Below, piece by piece: positions 1 to 12,239 of a stretch of 64,000 nucleotides of DNA. A program made the translations under genes and the position numbers. The number at the start of each line of letters is the position of its first letter. Position 1 is the stretch's first letter. Source of the stretch: Geotrypetes seraphini (lineage: Eukaryota > Chordata > Amphibia > Gymnophiona > Dermophiidae); the NCBI RefSeq assembly GCF_902459505.1, contig NC_047096.1:3410001-3474000 (forward strand), given 5' to 3'. The notes under the pieces are model-generated. The model searched no databases, had not been told where the DNA came from, and worked only from the letters and a program-made list of their open reading frames with translations.

Positions 1-416
1 GAGTTATAAAGACCTAAAAGGTGCCCAAATTTTCAGTCAGCCATGGATAAAAAGCTGGCATCTCAAAAAACTGATGAAAAACTGCAAGCTTTCAGACTTT
101 TAGCTTCATCTTATATATTGTTCTCCATTATGGTAGATTATCATCAATTTCTGAAATGTGAGGCGAGGTGGTTTCCAAATTTTGATTGAAATGACACGGA
201 ATGACCCTTTGGTAAAATTATGTATTAAATTTATCCAGCCCAGAGCCCAATGCTATTTAATGACTGTACACTCAGACATTTTACCTATCCATTTCTTGAT
301 CCTTCAATTTAAAAGAAAATTATGGCATAATTAACAGAGGTTAGCAGTCCACTTACACAAAGCTGTTCAAGTGAAACATATGTGCTCACACAAAGGCAGG
401 TCACAAAGCTACTTAC
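1..416. other. NUCKS1 intron 2 sequence, nothing recognised
   Basis: This is AT-rich intronic sequence with no repeat or exon I can name. Confidence 0.6.
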
Positions 417-466
417 CAGCATCATCAGATTCCTGAAACTGTGAGTAATCGACTACCTTCCTATTC
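417..466 (-). CDS. NUCKS1: NUCKS1 coding exon 2
   Basis: This 50-bp exon is flanked by a CCATCCAG acceptor and a GTAAGTAG donor. It encodes NRKVVDYSQFQESDDA in frame with exon 1. Confidence 0.95.
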
Positions 467-3400
467 CTGGATGGGGGGGAAAAACATGGGGGAGGAGACC
501 GTCAGCAACTTGACACCATTCGTAAAGCAGCAGAAATAATGTTTTCACAGTACAGTATACTCTAACCTACCAATATTCCTTCCAGCAATACAGAAAGAAT
601 GACCCCAAGATGATGTGAGAGAACTGCATCAAAGCTTGAATGCACTTTACATGACGTGCTACTTAACTAAGAAATTAGGGGGATGAGCACCACTGAAGAT
701 TTTAAACACATACCCAGAACGATCTAACATTAGCAGAATATTGAGGGAGAATAGGGTCTAAACAAACTGAAATACACTGCAAAATTGATTCTCATCATTA
801 AACCCTTTCACCCATCATAACCCAACCCATGTCAAAATCTACTATAAAAATATATCCTACTGAGAAATATTCAAAATTTTACTATGCTGCATTTTGTTGT
901 TGTTATTATGAAGCAGTATAAAGGGGTACTGGATGGTTGCATTATTTTTTTTTTAGTTGGACTCAGTCTTGTCTTTCCACATTTCCCCAATGAGCAATGA
1001 AGGATAGGTTTTGTGTTGTAAAGATGTTTATTCTATATTGTTTTATGCCAGTGGTCTCAAACTCACGGCCCACCAGGTACTATTTTGAGGCCCTCATAAA
1101 GAATAATTCTTTATGGAAAACTTGTGCCTTACGTGTCCGGCAGTCGTGTTCTGGACCATTGCCCACCTCACTGCTGTCACCTCACGCTTTCCTGCATCTG
1201 TACGCAATTGAGGTGGAGAGGACAATTGTGTACAAATGCAGGAAAGTGCTTGTGTGAGGCTACAGCAGTGAGGCGGCAACGTTCCAGAATGTAAAGTAAC
1301 CATTGGAGACAGTGCAGCTTGTGCATGTGTCCGGTGCTGGAGGAGGTGAGAGCTGAAGGTGGTTGCAGACGCGATCGCTGGACACTTAAGGTATAAATTT
1401 TCCATAAAGAATCATTCTTTATAATACTGAGGGCCTCAAAATAGTTGTTCCAAAATCTTCTCTTGCAGTTGATACTTCGATAGATTTTCACTTTCTGCAT
1501 GTTGTACTGCTTTCAGCTGTGTATATTTGAAATTAATAGAAGCAATTAAGGAAAGATTTATAAACTATAACGGTTATAATTTATAAATCTTCCCTTAATT
1601 GCTTCTGATAATAATCCACATTTTGGATTTGTAGGTATTTACCTCATGCAAAGTTGTCATCCGCTATAATAAAAGCCTTAGCACCCATGAGCACTTCAAA
1701 CTCCGTGAGTGCGTGCCACACATGCGAAGTGCCTGCCTCAGCTGATTTCCTGCCCCGATCTCAGACGCCGGCTGACTTTCTGCCTTTTGACTACACTGCT
1801 GTGATGCCTCTTCTTCTCACCCCTGGACCAGTAGTGGCAGCAGCTGCGGTTTCATCAAGCAGTCGCGGGGCATTTGCTAGGCCGGCCCTCTTCGATAATG
1901 CGAGGTGGGTCAGCCAAGCAAAAGCCCTGAGGCTGCCTGGGCTAGCGGATGCTGGACAGGGGGAGCAGGGAAGGGAGAAGGGGTACTACCGGACAGGGGG
2001 GAGGTAAAAGTAAGGGAGAAGGGCTACTGCTGGACAGGGGAAGCAGGGAAGGGGTACTGCTGGACAGGGGGGAGGTAAAAGGGAAACGGACAGACAGACA
2101 GAAAGAAAGACAGACAGGGGGGCCAGGGAGAGAGACAGAAAGAAAGAAAGACAGGGGGCCAGGGAGAGAGACAGAAAGAAAGAAAGAAAGACAGGGGGCC
2201 AGGGAGAGAGACAGAAAGAAAGAAAGACAGGGGGCCAGGGAGAGAGACAGAAAGAAAGACAGGGGGCCAGGGAGAGAGACAGAAAGAAAGACATGGGGCC
2301 AGGGAGAGAGACAGAAAGAAAGAAAGAAAGACATGGGGCCAGGGAGAGAGACAGAAAGAAAGAAAGACATGGGGCCAGGGAGAGAGACAGAAAGAAAGAA
2401 AGACAGAGGGCCAGGGAGAGAGACAGAAAGAAAGAAAGACAGGGGGCCAGGGAGAGAGACAGAAAGAAAGAAAGAAAGACAGGGGGCCAGGGAGAGAGAC
2501 AGAAAGAAAGAAAGACAGGGGGCCAGGGAGAGAGACAGAAAGAAAGAAAGACAGGGGGCCAGGGAGAGAGACAGAAAGAAAGAAAGACAGGGGGCCAGGG
2601 AGAGAGACAGAAAGAAAGAAAGACAGGGGGCCAGGGAGAGAGACAGAAAGAAAGAAAGGGGGCCAGGGAGAGAGACAGAAAGAAAGAAAGAAAGACAGGG
2701 GGCTAGGGAGACAGAAAGAAAGAAAGACAGGGGGCCAGGGAGAGAGACAGAAAGAAAGAAAGACAGGGGGCCAGGGAGAGAGACAGAAAGAAAGAAAGAC
2801 AGGGGGCCAGGGAGAGAGACAGAAAGAAAGAAGACAGGAGGCCAGGGAGAGAGACAGAAAGCAGACAGGGGGCCAGGGAGAGAGACAGAAAGCAAGAAAG
2901 CAGACAGGGGGCCAGGGAGAGAGACAGAAAGAGACAGACAGAAAGAAAGGGGGCAGACAGAAAGAAAGAGAAAGAAATGTCTAAGTCTACACATCTATTC
3001 TAGCACCCGTTAATGTAACGGGCTTAAAAACTAGTTTCTTTAATAAGATAAACTATTTTGTATGCGGCCCAAGTACCTACAAATCCAAAATGTGGCGCTG
3101 CAAAGGGTTTGAGTTTGAGACCGCTGTTTTATGTTATAAAACCTTTAGGGGGGAAGGGGGTGTCACACACACACACAAAGTATGTTCACAAGGTACCAGC
3201 TCTAAGATAATAAGTACTATCTAAAAACAGGTTCTCATACACCTTTAAACCATCTGGCTACCAAAAATAAAAAGGATAAAAAAAAGGTACAGAAACAGTT
3301 CAGAGAGGTGGTGTGCAGTTCTTTTGTGATGACTTTTAAACTGCCTGTCATTGGAATAAATGCACGGCAAACGGGACAACTATGTAGAAAAGTAAATACA

Positions 3401-4104
3401 TTTAATAAGGGGGAAAGGACTTGTACACCGCTTTTTTGTACTTTTAAGCCACACTTAAAGCAGTTTATTTACAGGTTCTTCTAGCATTTTCCCTCTCTGT
3501 CTCACTGGACTCACAATCTATCTAATGTACCTGGGGCAGTGGACTGTGCTTTATCCTAGGACAAGCAGGCAGTATATTCTCACATGTGCAACTTCCTAGC
3601 TGGAAACAAAAGGGCTCGAGGGTAGATGGCTTTTAAGTAGAGAATAAAGACAAAATGCAAAAAAGTGGAGCAGGTATGTTTTATCACTCTAAAAAATAAA
3701 TTATTATATCATCTCAACCTTTATATTCGGAATGTGTTAATGGTATATGTCTCACTGAAAATATTTTAATCGTATCATGTAGGAAAGTGGAAAGACCTTG
3801 GATTCCTCTCGCCCAACTCATAATAGAGCAGTTGTAAACATCAGCGCCATTATTGAATGCAGGACTTTGGGCTCGCCAGCATTAGAAAAATAGAACTTGA
3901 AGACACGATTGAGAAAGATAGATGTCTAGTCCTGCAGAGTGTACATATTTAAAAACTTTTTGGAACGCAGATGTATGGGGATATTTTCCCTGATCTTCTT
4001 TGGAAGCCAAGGGCGAAACAGGCCCCGTTGGAATCAGAGATAAGCAGTTAGACTTGAAGTTAAAGCTAAGCTCCTGTTTTTCAATTGATGTCTTACAATT
4101 TGGA

Positions 4105-4136
<32 letters not shown>

Positions 4137-7100
4137 TTATTTATCACATATTTATTAATAATTGGAGGTGTTAGACCAGTGATGTGCGAGACATCCACAG
4201 AGTAGATCAGCTTATGCTGCTCTATTATGAGTTGGGTGAGAGGAGTCCGAGGTCTTTCCACTTTCCTACATGATACACTTTCTCTCCCCTTCTACACATA
4301 AGTTCATGTAATCCTTTTTCTTCTTCTCTACCCACTATTTTAAGTTCTTGTAAACCGTGTCGAGCTCCATTCTCATGGAGATGATGCGGTATATAAACTT
4401 AAGGTTTAGATTAGATTAGATACGATTTAGATATTTACAGTGAGACATATACAGTTAACACACTCCAAATAAAAAGGTTGAGATGATATAATGATTTATT
4501 TTTCTTAGAGTGACAGAACATACCTGCTCCACTTTTTCGCATTTTGTGTTTGACTTACATATTATATATTGAAGAACTAAGGCCAGTACTGGGCAGACTT
4601 GCATGGTCTGTGTCTGTATATGGCCATTTGGTTGAGGATGTGCTGGGGAGGGCTTCAACATCTGGGATGGTTTAAATGGGCTGGAGTGAGCTTTGATGGA
4701 GACTCCAGTTGATGGAACCTAAGCATAGTATCGGGCAAAGCTTTGAGTTCTGGCCCAGAAATAGCTAAGAAGGAAATTTTAAATTAAATCAGTAATTTAA
4801 AGAGAGGATAAAGTTGGGCTGACTGGGTGGACCATTCGGGTCTTTATCTGCCATCATCAACTATGTTACTATGTTAATTCTTGGTGGAACTTATTGTCTT
4901 TTTTTGTATTTTAAGTAGAGAATACATTTTTGTAGAACTGCTTAGCCGAATTGACCATCTCGTCTGGAATGATTCTTCAGACATTAGTGTGATGTGAAGG
5001 TATGAACCAAGGACCAAGTGGCTACTTATAGATATCTTCAATGGGAGTGTTACATAGATCAGCTACTGCAGTCGTCAAGTTCAAGTTATTCGTTCTTAAC
5101 GAATTGTTTATTCAGATTGCTAACTTTGTGTGCTGACAACCTGCTAGTGTTAGCCTAGCCCGACCATAACAAAAGGTAATACAGATAGTTCTCTTAATGA
5201 CAGGAGTCCAAGTCTGTTTGAATTAAATGAGAGGAATAGTTTAGCCTGTGAGATTTAGTCCTAAGTAGTAAGCAAAAGCATGTTTACCGTCCAATGTGTG
5301 GAGTATAGCTTCACCAGAGTGAGAATGTGGTCTTGGAAAGACAGGAAGAATTATAGACCATTTCAAATGAAAATCCAAAATTTCTTCCTAATGTCAACCA
5401 CCCTATCATGGTAGAATGTTGTATATGGTGGGATCTGAGATAGGCACTTGCAGTTCACCGACTTGGAATACTAAAGTAATGTAGATTAAGAATACTTTCT
5501 ATTTGAGATGTTTGAGAGATGAAGACACCATTGACTCAAAGGGTGGTTTCATCAGTGTTGAAAGCATAATATTGAGATCCCAAGTCAACTGAAAGAGATT
5601 TGATTGGTGGTTTGGTATGAAAAAGGCCCTTCATGAATCTGGAGATCATGAATGCACTTGCAGATGGTCGAGATCACCATGAGCCACGAAAATTAGAATG
5701 ACCAAAACTTTTGGAGGGTCTGATATTAGGCAAAGCCTTAGGGCAACGGTCCATCACAGAATCCATGAGGTCGTCCAGACCTTTGCCAAACAATAACGCC
5801 CCTTAAAAGGCATCCTAGCCAAAGTAGCCTTGGAAGTGAAATCACCAGCCCCTTGTCTGATCCAGAGCATTCTACAGACAGAGATGGAATATGCTGACAC
5901 CTTTGCCAAAACTCACATCAGCCATATAATCTGTCCCAGCCAAAGGAAGTTGATGAGGGGGAACAACCACCTCACTCGCCAATGTGCGCAGGCGAGAGAG
6001 ACAGGCACGTGTCAAGGCCAGCCTGGAAGAACAGAGCAGAGGAAGAACAGAGCAGAGGAAGGCTCCTTGTCTGTTGGGGATAGCCTTAGAGATAGAATCT
6101 GCTGCTCACTGCCTGATTCGGAGCATTTTGCGGGCTGAGACCAAATAAGCTGAAACTTTGCTTTCGACTCTGATGATGTCGTAGCGAGCATCGAACAAAT
6201 AATCCACTCCAGCTAACAGGAGCTGTGATAAAGGCTCATCATCCAATAGGTCAAGAGTTCGCAACCTGGTATGACAGGCGCATGTCACAAAGGAAGGTGC
6301 TGCAGCCACTTTGATACCCAAGGCTCTTTAAATTGACTCATAAGAATCACATCCACTCTGGGATCCTGTATATCCCCTCACTTGGTAGGGGTACGCGCTT
6401 GGTTACCTGCGTTACTGAGGAATCTACTGTGGGCTGAGCAAACGGTTGCCAACACAGCTGTGCCATCAGATACAGCTAAGCCACTGTCATGTCTACTTTT
6501 AAGGGATCCTTCAGGAGCATCCCAATGCTTCAGGACCAATCAGGATGCCTGGGAGAAGATGATGACTGGGCTCTCATCCACACATTATAGAGCAGGGAGT
6601 AGAGGGAATCTTCTGCGAGTCCAAGTTTAACTCCTGAAAATATCAACAATAAGATCTAGCAGAGCCCAAGGTCTGAATAGTCGATTCCCTTGATCAAAGG
6701 TCACCATTGTATCTAGCACATACACATCTGCCTGTGACCATGCTTCTCCTGACAGGGAAGGCCCACTCTGGAGGAGCAATTCAAAAGCTAGAGTGGATTC
6801 CTTCTGCACGGCTTTACTCAGTGACAGTAAAGACATAGCAACAGAATCTTTATGCTCCGAGTCTCCCTTGGAAAGGTACACCAGATCCTGGCCAGCATCT
6901 GAAATTGAGGCAGACATTCTCTGAGAGCCCCAGCCCCTTTGTGCACCTTCTGGTATGCTGCCAGACACCCTTGAGGATTTCAACCATCAAGAAAGGCTCT
7001 CCACATTAAACTGACAAATTCTGGAGAAAATGCCATGTTAGGCAGCACTGAATCTCCTTTAGATGACTCCAGCTTGCATCTCTTGGGCTCTGCAGCCTCC

Positions 7101-10100
7101 TTGCCTCTGTGCTTAGGATGACCGCCATTCCGGGGCTCAGGAAGAGACCTACTCCCAACCAATGGACCCCTCCCCCCAACTGATACTCAGCCCTACAGAG
7201 TGAAAGGGAAACTAGGCTGACTGCTCCTGCCGCCCCCTCACATGCTGTGCAGAATGTGGCACAAGGATGCCCTTCGGGCACCCAACCAGTGAAAATGAAT
7301 TAGTGGGAAAAAGAGCACGAGGACTCAATCCCTGCCCATTTTGTGGCAAAGCAAGGTCATTTGAAGCTTCTGGAGAACTTAAAAAAAAAAAATCAGAAGT
7401 CCAAGATGGCCGCCACAGCAATGTTTTGCCACCAATAAACCCTTTAACAAAAATTTAAAAAATCAGCGATTTCAAAATTTTAGAGGTGGATAGAATTACA
7501 TTTTAGTGAAAAGCCAGGTTTTCAGATGCTTGTGGAATAATTGGAGGGAGCCCAGGTTCCGCAGTGGGGTAGTAAGGTCGTTCCAAAGACCTGTGATTTT
7601 GAAGAGAAGGGATTTTCCCAGTTTGCCTGCATAGCGAATACTGTGTAGAGAGGGGAAGGATAGTTTATACCTTTGGGCGGGTCTGGTAGAGTCAGGACTC
7701 GAGGAGTTATAAGATAGTGGGATTAAGGGAGGAAGGATGCCGTGAACGATCTTAAAAGCCAGGCAGGAGCATTTGAAATGGATTCTGGAAATCACTGGGA
7801 GCCAGTGAAGTTTGGCTAGGAGTGGGGAGACACTGTCAGACTTGCGTTTTGCAAAGATCAACTTGGCTGCAGTATTCTGGATTAGCTGGAGTCTTTGAAG
7901 ACTTTTTTTTGATAGGCTTAAGTAGATGGCATTGCAGTAGTCTAGTTTGCAGAGGATGATGGATTGGACAAGGACGGCAAAATGTTGTTGGCGAAAATAG
8001 GATCTTACTTTCCTCAGCATGTGTAGGCTGAAAAAGCATGATTTAGCCAAGGAGTTGAGGTGGTCATTGAGGGAGAGAGAAGAATCGATAATGATGCCAA
8101 GGACCTTGCTTGAGAACTCAAGCTGCAGTGCAGTGCCTGAGGGTAGTGCGAAGAGGGTGGGCAGGTGTTCTAATTTTGGGCCGAGCCAGAATAATTTTGT
8201 TTTTGATTCATTCAATTTCAACTGTACCGAGAAGGACCAGGAATGGAGTCTCATTATGCAAGCTGTAATGTTCTCGTGGAGGTTGGTGAGGTTCTGGTCT
8301 GTCTCAAGGAGGACAAGGATGTCATCAGCGTATGTGTAGATTGTTTCAAGGGGGGATAATTGGAGGAGTTTCAGGGAGGACATATAGATGTTAAAGAGAA
8401 TAGGGGATAGGGGTGATCCCTGAGGGACACCGCAAGATGGTGTCCAAGGAACGGACATGGTACCATTTGTGTTGACAGTGTAGGAACGAGAGCATAGGAA
8501 GTTCAAGAATCACTTTAGGACGGTGGATTCAATTCCTATCTCGGAAAGTTGATAAAGCAGTATGTCATGGTGAACAACATCGAAAGCTGCAGAGAGATCG
8601 AATTGTAATAGGACAGCTAATTTGTTACGAGAATGTAGTTGTTGCACCTTAGAAATTAAGGAAACTAGGAGGGATTCGGTGCTGAAGCTGGGTCTGAAGC
8701 CATATTGGTAGGGATGGAGGATGGAGAATTTCTCTAGGTAAGAAGAGAGCTGGGTGGCGACTATGGTATCTCCTTGAAGATTGTTTTTATCTTTATTTTA
8801 TTAAATGTTTTTTAACTATGCATTTGTTTTTATGTGTTCATTTTAAACACCGTGTATGTAAATTTTGTAAACCACTTAGTTTAAAATAAATAAATGCAGA
8901 AGGGGGTTGAAACAGGTATTAAATCATCACACACAGCAGTAAAATGAAGGTAATGTGGTTTTTACCTAGTCCAAATAAAAATATGACTTCTGACACACAC
9001 ACAGTAAGAAATTTTTTTGTCAGGTTCAGGGCAGTATAGATAGACTGGTTGAAAAGAGTTTAATAGCACCCCTTTCCCTCCACCTAACCCGACTGCTCCA
9101 GATAGATCCTGTAGCAGCACTATCGTCCTCAACAAAAAATAAAAATTTCCTGGTTTCTAGAAATATCCTCGCCCCCAATTTTAAAAGCCCTGTTGTCTAG
9201 GGGCACCCCTCCCTCCTCTGACTTAAAAAGACATTTGGGGGGGGTATCTGTAGGTGGCACTCCCTATCTCCTTCCCCATACTCTGAAAGAGGCAGGAGTG
9301 ATACCCTTTTGCTCTTGCCTTGGCAGCACCTAACCCATGCACAATGTATCCCAGGATACGCCCAGGGTCAGGAGGGTCACCATTTTCAAAGATGGTGGTG
9401 CTGAGGCAGAAGTGAGTGAGCATCCCTCCTGCCCGTTTCAAGATACGGGGCTAGGGGTGACAATGGATAATATATTTTTTTAAAGTCTGGGGGTTGGGGT
9501 GCCTTTAGACCAGTGGTCTCAAACTCGAACCCTTTACAGGGCCACATTTTGGATTTGTAGGTACTTGGAGGGCCTCAGAAAACATAGGTAATATCTTATT
9601 AAAGAAATGACAATTTTGCATGAGGTAAAACACTTTATAGTTTATAAATCTTTCCTTTTGGCTGTCTTAATAATAATATTGTAATTTATAGCTAAAGAGA
9701 CATATGATCAAGAAACCGTTTTATTTTACTTTTGTGATTATGATAAACATACCGAAGGTCTCTAAATAGTACCTGGCGGCCCCCTGGGCCGTGAGTTTGA
9801 GACCACTGCATTAGACCAAAGGGCTTTTTTAAGGTGTGGGGAGAGGGGGATTGGTCATATCTTGGGGGCGAAGAGTGCTGCTAGAGTATTTTTCAAAATA
9901 TATAAAGAGGGAGGAGTGGTCAGTTGGATTGTGTGCCACTGGGGACATCAGTTTGGGGGAGGGGACACTAGACCACCAGAATCAATGCAGAAAATATACC
10001 AAAGGCTTATTTTTTAAAATATCACCCTATCAGTTTGTGAGCCAATCAAACATCACTCACATACTGACAGGAAGATATTTTGCAGTGAGCTGTGATAAAG

Positions 10101-11654
10101 GGGATGGAACTCCTCTCGTATGAGGAAAGACTAAAGAGATTAGGGCTCTTCAGTTTAGAAAAGAGACGGCTGAGGGAAGATATGATTTAAGTTTACAAAA
10201 TCCTGAGTGGTATAGAACAGGAACGAGTGGATCGATATTTTACTGCATTAAGATTTACAAAGACTAGGGGACACTTGAAATTATAGAATAATACTTTTAA
10301 AATCAACAGGAGGAAATATTTTTTCACTCAGAGAATAGTTAAGTTCTGGAATGTGTTGCCAGAGGATGTGGCAAGAGCGGTTAATGTGGCTGGTTTTTAA
10401 AAAGGTTTTTAAAAAGGTCTGGAGGAAAAGTCCATAAACTGGTGTTGAGACAGATATGGGAGAAGCCACTGCTTAACCTGGATCAGTGGCATGGAATGCT
10501 GATACTATTCGGGTTTTTGCCGGGTACGTGTGACTTGGATTGGCCTCCGTGAAGATGGGATACTAGGATAGATGGACCATTGGTCTGACCCAGTATGGCT
10601 GTTCTTATGTAATCAGTGGCTCTACCCTGCCAATCAGTTGGGATTTCAAGATATTTACAATGAATATGCATAAGATAGTCATAACAAAGAGGCAACACAT
10701 GCAAGTCTCTGGCATTCACATTCATTGTGGATATCTTGAAAACCTGACTGGGTGTGCTCCGAGGACAGGATTGAAAAGCACTGGCATAGCCTAATTTAGA
10801 ACACTGCACAATGTGCTTTGGATGATAGAGCCTGTGAATCAAGAAAAAGTAGCAAGATGACAAGAGCAAAGGCTTGAAAACTAGGGAAGCCAACTTTAAA
10901 CCACTGTTTATATCACCAACACACCTTGTGACTTCTAGCAAGTTACCATATCACTGCCTCATGTACTCACATACTCAGCCCTTTGAAGTAGTGACAAATT
11001 ACAAATATTATTTATTGAAATATGGTGGGGAAAGATTTCTACCACAGCTAGTACAAACAAGGAAGGCTGATGAATATGGTTATTTTAACTCTGCTTTCAG
11101 GAACACAAGTCACTTCTATTTACAATGTACAGTCTTAAAGGGGCCTGGTAATGAACCCAATAATTTGACTACAGCAATAAATTTACTGTATGCACTATAG
11201 AAAGTCACTTGAGTTAACCCCCCCCCCCCCCATCTCGTCTCTTATCTTTCCCTCTACTCCATCCCTTCTGTCTTGCTGGAACAACCTGTCTCTAATGGAA
11301 TTCAAATGCAAACTGATTTGCACGTTGGGCCAGCATCATCCCATCGTAAGCTCTTCAGAGAGGTACATGCAGACATTTTAAGGGCAAGTTGCGCCATTTC
11401 GATGCAGTGCAAAGGCCATGTGGCTGCCCAGCTGACGGACGAAGCTCGCGCTCAGCCCTGGCTGCAACAAAGGATCGCAGGCCTCGCGCGAGCCGCCGTT
11501 TCCTTTTCCTGCGGGCCGTACCACAGGGCAGAGATGGAGGGGGGGAGGCTCGAAGGCGCCCGAGCCGCAGTCATGTTGCGAGAAAAACATGGCAGCTGGC
11601 CGGCCGGGGCGACGGAGCCCCGAGGCGGAGCACTCACCTGACCGGGCGCGACAT
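417..11654 (-). CDS. NUCKS1: NUCKS1, first two coding exons (partial gene, continues off the left edge)
   Basis: NUCKS1 is a nuclear, chromatin-binding phosphoprotein (casein kinase and CDK substrate) with roles in transcription and homologous-recombination repair. Two coding exons are visible. Exon 1 (11,638-11,654) encodes MSRPV plus two bases of an Arg codon and ends in a GTGAGTG donor. Exon 2 (417-466) completes the Arg and reads NRKVVDYSQFQESDDA, ending in phase 1 before GTAAGTAG. Spliced, they give the known N-terminus of vertebrate NUCKS1, and the phase-1 junction fits the Asp that follows in human. The acidic and basic body of about 220 residues must lie left of position 1. Intron 1 is 11.2 kb and packed with LINE and hAT repeats. 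The ATG is the only one in exon 1 and sits in a CpG island. Identification is firm; only the first 22 residues can be checked. Confidence 0.95.
1049..3126. mobile_element. Non-autonomous hAT-type element with polypurine array
   Basis: Ends match as inverted repeats (CAGTGGTCTCAAACTC at left; GAGTTTGAGACCGCTG at right). The flanks are an 8-bp target duplication, TTTTATGC (1,041-1,048) and TTTTATGT (3,127-3,134), with one difference. The interior holds a 0.87-kb minisatellite and no transposase. A smaller relative is at 9,511-9,808. Confidence 0.85.
2093..2960. repeat. Polypurine minisatellite (about 36-40 bp unit)
   Basis: More than 20 copies of a unit of the form CAGGGGGCCAGGGAGAGAGA followed by CAGAAAGAAAGA. 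Unit length varies by 4-base AAAG steps. Long open frames on both strands here are by-products of the repeat. Confidence 0.95.
3650..4547. mobile_element. Foldback element with long inverted repeats, split by a LINE tail
   Basis: The left arm (3,650 to about 3,840) and right arms (about 4,205-4,275 and 4,440-4,547) are inverted copies; for example AAAGTGGAGCAGGTATGTT recurs inverted near the right end. A LINE 3' end (about 4,275-4,430, with GATTAGATTAGAT) interrupts the right arm. There is no coding capacity. Confidence 0.65.
4545..4880 (-). repeat. Dispersed LINE-like repeat, minus copy
   Basis: This is the inverted counterpart of the repeat at 26,222-26,525. They share blocks such as the one reading CAGTACTGGCCTTAG and the ATAAAGACC/GGTCTTTAT end. 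Probably a 3' LINE region; class uncertain. Confidence 0.6.
4881..7460. other. NUCKS1 intron 1, unidentified old repeat sequence
   Basis: Open frames here are short (the longest, 6,627-6,983 minus, is 118 codons) and match nothing I recognise. The text looks like decayed dispersed repeat, possibly coding-derived. No host exon is seen. Confidence 0.4.
7470..8780 (-). mobile_element. LINE of the L2/CR1 group: reverse transcriptase C-terminal half
   Basis: A 336-codon open frame (7,496-8,506) carries the RT blocks GVPQGSPLSPILFNIY and YADDI, then the LHWLPV and FK..LK.WLF C-terminal blocks typical of L2/CR1-group LINEs. Upstream the frame continues past a Trp-to-stop TGA near 8,508 into DLSAAFDVVHHDIL and GFRPSFSTES. 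It is 5'-truncated at about 8,780. It lies in the same direction as NUCKS1. Remains of the same family are at 12,811-13,110, 47,010-47,230 and 48,930-49,395. Confidence 0.85.
8785..8900 (+). repeat. LINE 3' end
   Basis: A stretch ending TGTAAACCACTTAG and a short AAATAAATAAA tail resembles the 3' ends of the other LINEs here. Confidence 0.4.
9060..9450. repeat. Copy of a dispersed repeat related to 26,820-27,680
   Basis: It shares blocks such as the ones around GTATCCCAGGATACGCC and GCATCCCTCCTGCC with the copy at 26.8-27.7 kb. Class unknown. Confidence 0.45.
9511..9808. mobile_element. Short non-autonomous hAT element
   Basis: Inverted ends CAGTGGTCTCAAACTC and GAGTTTGAGACCACTG are flanked by 8-bp duplications CTTTAGAC/CATTAGAC (one difference). 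At 298 bp it is a small relative of the element at 1,049-3,126. Confidence 0.9.
10110..10612 (+). mobile_element. CR1 LINE 3' end
   Basis: It shows the end of a CR1 ORF2 (frame with KRRLRED, KTRGHLKL, FWNVLPEDV) and the CR1 tail with ATGGACCATTGGTCTGACC and TTCTTATGT. It is 5'-truncated and broken by stops. Confidence 0.8.
10614..10783. mobile_element. Short inverted-repeat (hAT-like) element
   Basis: Inverted ends CAGTGG and CACTG enclose the ACAATGAATATGCAT block and its inverted partner. It is the same family as 25,142-25,308. No clear target duplication is seen. Confidence 0.55.
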
Positions 11655-12190
11655 CTCCGCCGTGACCACCGGAGCCCGCGCGGCGAGACTCGAAAGGAAA
11701 CGCGCTGCACCTTCGAGAAAATAAGAAACCCCCCTCCCCCCAAGAGAGGCGCGGGTCCGCGAGAGAAGCCCGCCCGCGCGCGCGCGCGCGCGCTCTACGT
11801 CTCAGGCCTAGCGCCGAACACCGAGGCCCCGGATGGCCGCACACACCCGCCGACGGTGGTGGTGGGGGGGTTAACGTTCAACCGTCACTCTGTTCGCCCT
11901 CCCCCGCACCAAACACACCGATCCCGCCGCTCTGCCTCGAGCGCCCCGCCTCCGTCACCCCGCGCGCGCGCGCAACCCAACCTCGACGCTCGCTTCCTCC
12001 GCCTCCCCATTGGTCCGTTTGAATCATCACTCTTGCGCTGGCGATTCGAGAAGGGGGTGAGGAAGTCCCGCCCACCTGGGTTTGGGTGAGAGACGCCGGA
12101 GGCGGGCCCCAAATCGCGCCGCTTCCTCGCTCGGCGACGCGTTTCGTCAGGGATTTGGCGGGAAAGGCCTCGCGCCCAGGGCCGGTGCTG
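11400..12190 (-). promoter_or_regulatory. NUCKS1: NUCKS1 CpG-island promoter and 5' UTR
   Basis: This GC-rich, CpG-dense stretch surrounds NUCKS1 exon 1 and includes a (CG)n run near 11,775. An ATTGG at 12,009-12,013 is a CCAAT box on the gene's strand, about 355 bases before the ATG. There is no clear TATA box, as is usual for a housekeeping CpG-island promoter. The transcription start cannot be placed from sequence alone. No plus-strand gene starts here that I can recognise. Confidence 0.8.
11638..11654 (-). CDS. NUCKS1: NUCKS1 coding exon 1 (start codon)
   Basis: Seventeen coding bases (ATG TCG CGC CCG GTC AG) are followed by the donor GTGAGTG. They encode MSRPV and lie in the CpG island. 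Confidence 0.95.
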
Positions 12191-12239
12191 CCACCCTTTT
12201 CACATTTCTAGACGGTCCCTGATCAGAAGAGCTTACAAT

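Noticed and set aside
1949-3013. Open frames of about 350 codons on both strands
   Set aside because: They are products of a tandem GA/CT repeat with no stop codon in the unit. The protein is low-complexity and both strands are open, which is an artefact.
5600-7300. A possible coding gene or retroelement gene on the minus strand
   Set aside because: Frames are short and without motifs that I can name. I report it only as unidentified old repeat.
11389-12112. Arg/Pro-rich open frames around the NUCKS1 CpG island
   Set aside because: GC-rich DNA keeps frames open. They overlap the real exon 1 in other frames and match no known protein.
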